From positions 1 to 12,500 of the forward strand of contig VIGQ01001024.1 in assembly GCA_009663005.1 (NCBI GenBank): a DNA stretch of 12,500 nucleotides, given 5' to 3'. The position numbers and the translations under genes were made by a program. Below the pieces are notes generated by a model, which searched no databases, was not told where the DNA came from, and saw nothing but the letters and a program-made list of their open reading frames with translations. Origin of the DNA: Actinidia chinensis (lineage: Eukaryota > Streptophyta > Magnoliopsida > Ericales > Actinidiaceae). Shown here piece after piece: positions 8,461 to 12,500 of this stretch (positions are counted from its first letter, which is position 1; each line of letters begins with the position of its first letter).

Positions 8461-8830
8461 CAATTTGAAGAGGAATCTGATTTCGGTAGGACAACTTGCA
8501 CATCGGGATGCAAGAACTATCTTTCTACGATTCATGGAAGGTGACGAAAGGTGCTATGTGATGCAGCATGAGAAGAACAAAGGGAACTCTTTTATGTTCA
8601 TACAAGTCCGCATCCGGGACCCCCCCGAACATGTACTTGTACTGCGTCATCCGAAACCAGATGTCAACTATTTGGCATCTTTAGGCTGGACCATGAGTGA
8701 GAAAGGCATGAAGGCCATGACACGAATGGAAAATTGTTCAAGACTAGCAGCTAGATCTGAATTTTGCAGGATTGTGTCTATGGAAAACGAAGAACGTCAG
8801 TTTCTCAATACATCAGAGGCACAAACGTGA
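8461..8830 (+). pseudogene. copia pre-integrase (GAG_pre-integrs) remnant
   Basis: It opens with LKRNLISVGQL, the hallmark just before the integrase zinc-binding domain, and later reads LASLGWTMSEKGMKAMTRME, where the family has LGHMSEKGMK. The HHCC zinc site is incomplete: the His in 'LGH' is lost to a small indel and the last cysteine pair is reduced to a single C. An apparent 121-residue open stretch runs through it, but it joins pieces from more than one frame and is not a real product. Confidence 0.82.
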
Positions 8831-9510
8831 CCGTTGGATCTAGTTCACAACACCGATGTGTGGGGAACCCACTAAAGTAAGGTTTCTTTTGGTGATCCCT
8901 TTACTACGTTTACTTTCTTCACATCATGACTGCTAGTAGAAAGCTATGATGTATTTCCTTGAAATAAAATCAGATATATTTAATGTGTTCAGAAATGAGA
9001 GCTACTGTTGAGAACGAGAACATGTCTAAAATTGAAGTGCTTGAGGTCAGACAATGGTGGACAGTATTGCAGTGATTGGTTCGAAAAGTATTGCGCTGTG
9101 AATGGATCAAGAGATAGAAGACGGTTCCAGGAATCCACAACAGAATGGGGTGCCGACACGCAGGAACAGAACCATCCAAAGCGTGCACGGATGCATGAGA
9201 AAATGCTGGTTTGCCAAAAAAATTTTGCGGACAGATGCTATGAGTACGGCTGCATCTGATCAACCGTGGACTCTCAGTTATTTGAACTGGGGTTGCCTTA
9301 AGAAGCTTGGACAGGAAAGGAGGTAAACTTATCTCACCTAAGAATTTGGGTGTGTCTAGATTGTCAATTGAGGCAGAAACAGTCCCAACTTGATCCAAAA
9401 TTCAAGAGGGCATCTTTATTGTTAGGGATAAATGACTTGGCTACCGTTTTGGGATATCAAAAATCGCAAAGTCATAAAGAGGAGAGATGTGGTGTTCAAT
9501 GAGGAATGCC
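8831..9510 (+). pseudogene. copia integrase core remnant, catalytic Glu lost
   Basis: The rve-type core is readable in pieces: HNTDVWG (first Asp, GAT at 8855-8857), then CLKLKCLRSDNGGQYCSDWF (second Asp, GAC at 9050-9052), KYCAVNG and PQQNGV. The third catalytic residue should come in GVAERMNRT; here the text is GVPTRRNRT or a shifted frame, and no Glu is in place. The downstream tail (SKLDPKFKRASLLLGI, DIKNRK.IKRRDVVFNEEC) fits the copia integrase C-terminal region. Frameshifts near 8880-8990 and after 9259 confirm inactivity. Confidence 0.85.
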
Positions 9511-9774
9511 ATGACAAGGGATATGATGAATGAGCAGGACAAAAGCAGCAAACAAGAAGTTTGCAAAACTTGAGGAGATTTCTAAATGATGTATTGATGC
9601 CTAGAGTGAAAAAATACTGTTAGAAACTCAAGTTCCTCCCCTGATCTTGTGTTGAGAGATCAACTAGAACAACTCAAAATCAGACACCAGCTCGTTACAT
9701 GTCATCTCTTACAGTATTCTTACTTACAGACAATGGTGAACTCGAATGTTATGAGGGAAGAGTGAGGCGAGGCA
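9511..9774 (+). other. Integrase-RT linker of copia pol, degenerate
   Basis: A poorly conserved spacer between integrase and reverse transcriptase. Fragments such as TPARYMSSLTVF and NGELECYE appear near 9688-9750. Stops occur in all forward frames. Nothing else is recognisable. Confidence 0.6.
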
Positions 9775-10700
9775 AAGGTAAAGTGGGAGTAAGCCATGGA
9801 TGATGAGATTGACTCCCTCATAAGCTAACCAAACATGGAATTTGTGAAATTTACTAGGGTCAAGAAGACTCTGCATAACAAGTTGGAATTTACAGATTGA
9901 AAGAAGAGCATGATGGGTAGAAGAAAGTACACAGTAGATTGATCGCAAACGGGGTCAACAAAGGCTGGTGTAAGATTTTACAGAAATCTTCTCTCTTGCT
10001 TGATGAGTTTCAACATTAGGGACAATCAGCGAGCCTTGTGGCAGTGGAAGGACTTGTATCTAGATAGTTAGATGAAAAACGGCCTGTGCTTCATGTGGAT
10101 CTAGAGGAAGACATCTATATAAGACAAAAAAACAGCGAGTTATGAAGAACAAAGGCAAGAAGAATATAGTGTGCACGCTTAATAAGAGCTTATATGGTTT
10201 GAAACCAAGCACCAGAGACATCAAGTGTGATGGGTTCATGTTTGAAAATGGGTCCTAAAATGCCATGCTGACATTGTTGCATTTCAGAAGTTTCAAAATC
10301 ATATATTATTCTATTGTTGTGGATATATGCTTATGGTTAGGGATTCAAGATGATGGAAGATAACAATCTAAAGGAAAGTCTATCCAAGAGGATTCTCAAT
10401 GAGGACTTTGGTCCTACGAAGATGATAGTATGCAGACACTAGAGGTAGAGATGGAGCCAACAAGAACTTGCCATTATCACAAGCCGACTACATCGACAAG
10501 TGCTAAAGAGATGCAACAGGGAATAAAGCAAAATTGTCAGCACTCCCATGGGGAAGTATTTTAGACTTTCAAAAAATCAAAATCCAACTACAACTGAAGA
10601 GAAGAAGTACATGTCAAAGGTTACCATACGCATCAGCCGTTGGTAGTTTTATGTATGCTATAGTTGTACGAGGCCTGATATTGTTCAAGCAGGGAGAATG
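9775..10700 (+). pseudogene. copia reverse transcriptase remnant, YVDD destroyed
   Basis: RVT_2-type text appears in order: KVKWE.AMDDEIDSL, KKTLHNKLEFTD (family W.Y/V.R.K), EDIYIR, LNKSLYGLKPS (family LYGLKQAPR), then SQADYIDK, LPWGSI and PYASAVGSFMYAIV. The catalytic YVDD should follow LLL near 10311-10335, but deletions leave LLLWICLW in its place. LDVKTAFLHG is also broken (LHVDLEED). Many indels, so no enzyme can be made. Confidence 0.88.
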
Positions 10701-11300
10701 GTGTGAGCCAATATGAGTGATCCTGAAAAGGAGCATCTGGGAGCCGTGGAAGATGGTGTTATTTGAGGGATCTTAAAGGTACCCAAGATGCAGCGTTGTG
10801 TTAGGAGGCTTAGAAATGTCGGCCTACAAGGGTATGTTGATTCTGATAATGGACTTGGAGATGTGGTGGCAGAAAGGAAAGAAGTACTACTGCTATGTCT
10901 TCACATTAGGCAGCGCAGCGGTGGTGGTGTCGAGATGCCAAAAGATTGTCTCTATTTCTACCACAAAAGCAGAGTATGTGACTGCTACCGAAGCCGAAAG
11001 GAGGAAATGGTTTGGTTGCAGAGTTTAATGAGAGAGTTGTGGTAGAGAGTAAAAAAAAGAATTGTTACTATCTACAGTGATAGTCAAAGGCTGCAATTCA
11101 TGTGAGCACGAATTCAGCATTCCATGCAAGAACCGAAAACATATAGACATCAGATATCATTTCATCCGATCACTCTTAGATGAAGGGTTGATTAAGCTGG
11201 AGAAAATCCACACAAATCAAAATCCGTAGACATGTTACTAAAAGTTCTGACCATGAGAAAGCTGAAGCTGTGTGCAGCTTCAGTGGCTCTTCTAGTATGA
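10701..11300 (+). pseudogene. copia RNase H remnant and pol stop
   Basis: Fragments in order: MSDPEKEHLGAV, LQGYVDSDNGLGDV (first catalytic Asp region), CYVFTLGSAAVVV, KIVSISTTKAEYVTATEA (family STTEAEYxA; the catalytic Glu is now Lys), SLMREL, YSDSQ, FHARTKHIDIRYHFIRSLLD (partly shifted), GLIKLEKIHTNQNP and KLKLCAASVALLV ending at TGA 11298-11300. This is the normal C-terminus of plant copia Pol. Part of this region (about 10929-11075) also occurs inverted at 8301-8440. Confidence 0.88.
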
Positions 11301-11379
11301 GGGCCAGAAATGCCACACCGAGTTAGTGAAGGATTGAAACAAGTGAGAGTACTCGGAAAAGCAGTTTAGTGACAGTCCC

Positions 11380-11390
11380 AAGTGGGAGAT
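11380..11390 (+). other. Polypurine tract of the copia element
   Basis: AAGTGGGAGAT directly precedes the 3' LTR, the usual copia plus-strand priming site. Confidence 0.9.
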
Positions 11391-12052
11391 TATTAGGTTT
11401 GTGGAGCCTGATGTCTCCAAGTCCATCTTATCAAGCATCACCCACCATCTCATGTCATCATTATATTGTCAAATGATGAAAGGGGAATCAATGATAAAAG
11501 TCTTCTGGAGAGGTGTGGAAGGGTAGAGGGGAAGGGCAAGGAAAGAAAAGGGAGCTAACGGAGAAGGTTGAAGAAGAGAAAGTAGAATGAAAACAAAAAA
11601 ACAAAAGACGAAGAAGAACAAGAGGGCACCAGAAGAGGAAATGAAAGATCGAAAGCGCGAAAAGAACAAATGATAAAGGGCAGTATATCAAAGGCTTCTT
11701 AATGATGAAGGGAGAGGGAGGTTGAATGATTGATGAACCATATGTTCCTTTGCAACTCTATTAAGGTGCTTCCGTGTGTGGTGGTAGAGATAAAAAAATA
11801 AAAGAGAGACAGATAGGGAGGGAGATTGGTGGTTGTGATAGCCAAGAGAAAAAGAGTGAGGGAGTGATTGTAATTCTAAATTTGTTTTTAGTGAATTGTT
11901 ACTCGGTGTGGCTGTGGACGTACGCTTAATTGGCCGAACCACTTGAAATCTATGTGATCCTTTTATTGTTTGTTTCTCATTTGCTTGTTTGTGTGTGTTA
12001 TCGTTGTCGATCCATTAGGGTGGAATACGCATTGGTGTGTTTTCCCCCAACA
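11391..12052 (+). repeat. 3' LTR of the copia element (662 bp)
   Basis: It begins TATTAGGTTTGTGGAGCCTG and ends TTTTCCCCCAACA, and matches the 5' LTR on both sides of an extra purine-rich block. It starts with TA like its partner and ends in the canonical CA. It is followed by TACTG. Confidence 0.92.
11507..11688 (+). repeat. Purine-rich block unique to the 3' LTR
   Basis: About 180 bases almost entirely of G and A on the plus strand, bracketed by AAAAGTCTTCT and CAAAGGCTTCTT. The 5' LTR has only about 28 bases between the corresponding words (4611-4658). The minus strand is therefore pyrimidine-rich, which gives spurious hydrophobic open frames. Most simply, the 5' LTR lost it by deletion between short repeats. 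Confidence 0.75.
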
Positions 12053-12057
12053 TACTG
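12053..12057. repeat. Target-site duplication, right copy (TACTG)
   Basis: TACTG follows the 3' LTR and runs directly into CAG, forming TACTGCAG, the splice acceptor of the last kinase exon. Confidence 0.88.
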
Positions 12058-12060
12058 CAG

Positions 12061-12347
12061 GTTAGGACCTTGTACGAGGAGAAAAGATTGGAAGTTCTCG
12101 TTGATAGGGATCTATAGTAGAACTCGCCCTGTGTTGTACTCAATCAAACCCCAACCTCCGGCCAAAGATGTCTGAGGTTTTGAAGGTTCTAGAAACAATC
12201 TCTGGACAACCGGCACCTATGGATGAATCGCGGTTTAGAAACAACGGTTGTGAAGGACGAACTTGTAGTTTCTCGAGAACCTACAGCAGCGTCCATCTAG
12301 AATCTTCCTTCCTTATAGAACCGATTGAGCTTTCTGGACCCAGGTGA
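12061..12347 (+). pseudogene. Last exon of the receptor kinase, C-terminal tail
   Basis: After TACTGCAG the frame reads VRTLYEEKRLEVLVDRDL, continuing IxDW from the previous exon in phase 0. A deletion of about 13 codons then brings in a stop (TAG at about 12116). From about 12121 a shifted frame reads ELALCCTQSNPNLRPKMSEV, LKVLETISGQPAPMDESR and on through SSFLIEPIELSGPR to TGA at 12345-12347. The xIEAIELSGPR ending is characteristic of this kinase group. The last 220 bases carry no stop or frameshift, a sharp contrast with the kinase core. Confidence 0.9.
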
Positions 12348-12500
12348 CCGAATGTAATAGTTGGAAGATCACACGTGACATTGTAGCCTTGTACATGATA
12401 GCTTTCCATCTTAGCCGTCTGGAAAACAACCATGTCCGCATTGGTGGGGTGTGTACAAATTTTTAGGCATGCATGCACTGAAAATACTAGGATGATGGCC
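12348..12500 (+). other. 3' flank of the kinase pseudogene
   Basis: Noncoding sequence after the stop. No clear polyadenylation signal (AATAAA) is seen before the window ends. Nothing else is recognised. Confidence 0.5.

Larger units (their letters stand above)
4504..12052 (+). mobile_element. Ty1/copia LTR retrotransposon, dead, with nested insertion
   Basis: A complete element bounded by TACTG duplications: 5' LTR, initiator-Met PBS, then gag, protease, integrase, reverse transcriptase and RNase H in copia order, a polypurine tract and the 3' LTR. It is sense to the host kinase. Protein text matches the Tnt1/Tork-like plant copia group (from memory), for example MAEEGKTKIEK at the gag start and KRNLISVGQL before integrase. 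Total length is 7.5 kb, but about 2.3 kb of that is a nested solo LTR, so the element itself is about 5.2 kb, normal for copia. Every domain carries stops or frameshifts, so it cannot move on its own. Confidence 0.93.
188..12347 (+). pseudogene. LRR receptor-like kinase pseudogene, interrupted by transposons
   Basis: Exon-like blocks in the correct order match a plasma-membrane LRR receptor kinase: an LRR, a linker, a membrane segment, a juxtamembrane region, a glycine-rich loop, a VAVK lysine, a damaged HRD/DFG region, subdomain IX and a C-terminal tail. Resemblance is to the At5g45780-like group, judged from memory. Introns are retained, so this is a decayed genomic duplicate rather than a retrocopy. 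An in-frame TAA at 1047-1049, several single-base frameshifts, a lost catalytic Asp, a TGA just before 'EKTDVFGFG' and a deletion of about 13 codons in the last exon rule out a functional kinase. At least the middle LRR exons are absent between 296 and 615. The signal peptide and first exon would lie upstream of the window. Family call is firm; the exact orthologue is not. Confidence 0.9.

Noticed and set aside
8465..8830. 121-residue plus-strand open frame as a new gene
   Set aside because: It begins inside the LISVGQL motif and contains SEKGMK; it is a decayed piece of copia pol, not an independent protein.
8970..9398. 142-residue minus-strand open frame
   Set aside because: It lies antisense over the integrase core, which has clear sense motifs (RSDNGG, PQQNG). 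The long antisense frame is a shadow.
11469..11691. Hydrophobic minus-strand frames suggesting small membrane proteins
   Set aside because: They arise from the pyrimidine-rich complement of the purine-rich LTR block; composition alone explains the Phe/Leu/Ser content.
1..12500. A previously undescribed multi-gene biological system
   Set aside because: Everything recognisable belongs to one decayed receptor kinase and nested retrotransposons; no intact set of cooperating genes is present.

Overview
This is plant nuclear DNA. The gene has short exons with GT..AG introns, and a Ty1/copia retrotransposon carries an initiator-Met-tRNA primer site. Large AT-rich gaps hold nested transposon remains. 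A eudicot is most likely; a woody rosid is a guess from remembered transposon families. There is no bacterial operon, CRISPR array, tRNA or rRNA gene, and no intact protein-coding gene.

Layout: the backbone is one plus-strand, intron-containing pseudogene of an LRR receptor-like kinase, closest from memory to the Arabidopsis At5g45780 type. Its remnants are: a first-LRR exon (about 188-295), an LRR-to-membrane linker exon (616-688), a transmembrane exon (761-907), a juxtamembrane and N-lobe exon (994-1337), a catalytic-loop exon (2111-about 2366) that resumes at about 3884-4009, and a last exon (12061-12347) ending in a conserved-looking ELSGPR tail and stop. The middle LRR exons are missing. 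Stops and frameshifts break the kinase, and the HRD and DFG motifs are damaged.

Two insertions split the pseudogene. The first is about 1.5 kb (about 2367-3883) and sits inside the kinase exon. It carries degenerate tandem repeats and is probably an LTR or LTR-derived fragment. The second is a complete but dead Ty1/copia element (4504-12052) in the last intron, flanked by a perfect TACTG target-site duplication. It has a 504-bp 5' LTR, PBS, gag, protease, integrase, reverse transcriptase, RNase H, polypurine tract and a 662-bp 3' LTR. The element stops only 8 bp before the last exon.

The copia element is itself damaged by a nested 2.3-kb solo LTR (about 5502-7795) of another family inside gag. 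That LTR carries tandem ACGT/G-box elements and a TATA box. A short inverted copy of the element's own RNase H region (about 8301-8440) lies between protease and integrase. The order of events is host gene, then copia, then solo LTR inside copia; the exon insertion is separate.

The most unusual observations are the inverted RNase H patch, the retrotransposon supplying the pyrimidine tract of a surviving splice acceptor, the 158-bp LTR length mismatch, and the noncanonical TA start shared by both LTRs. No new biological system is evident.
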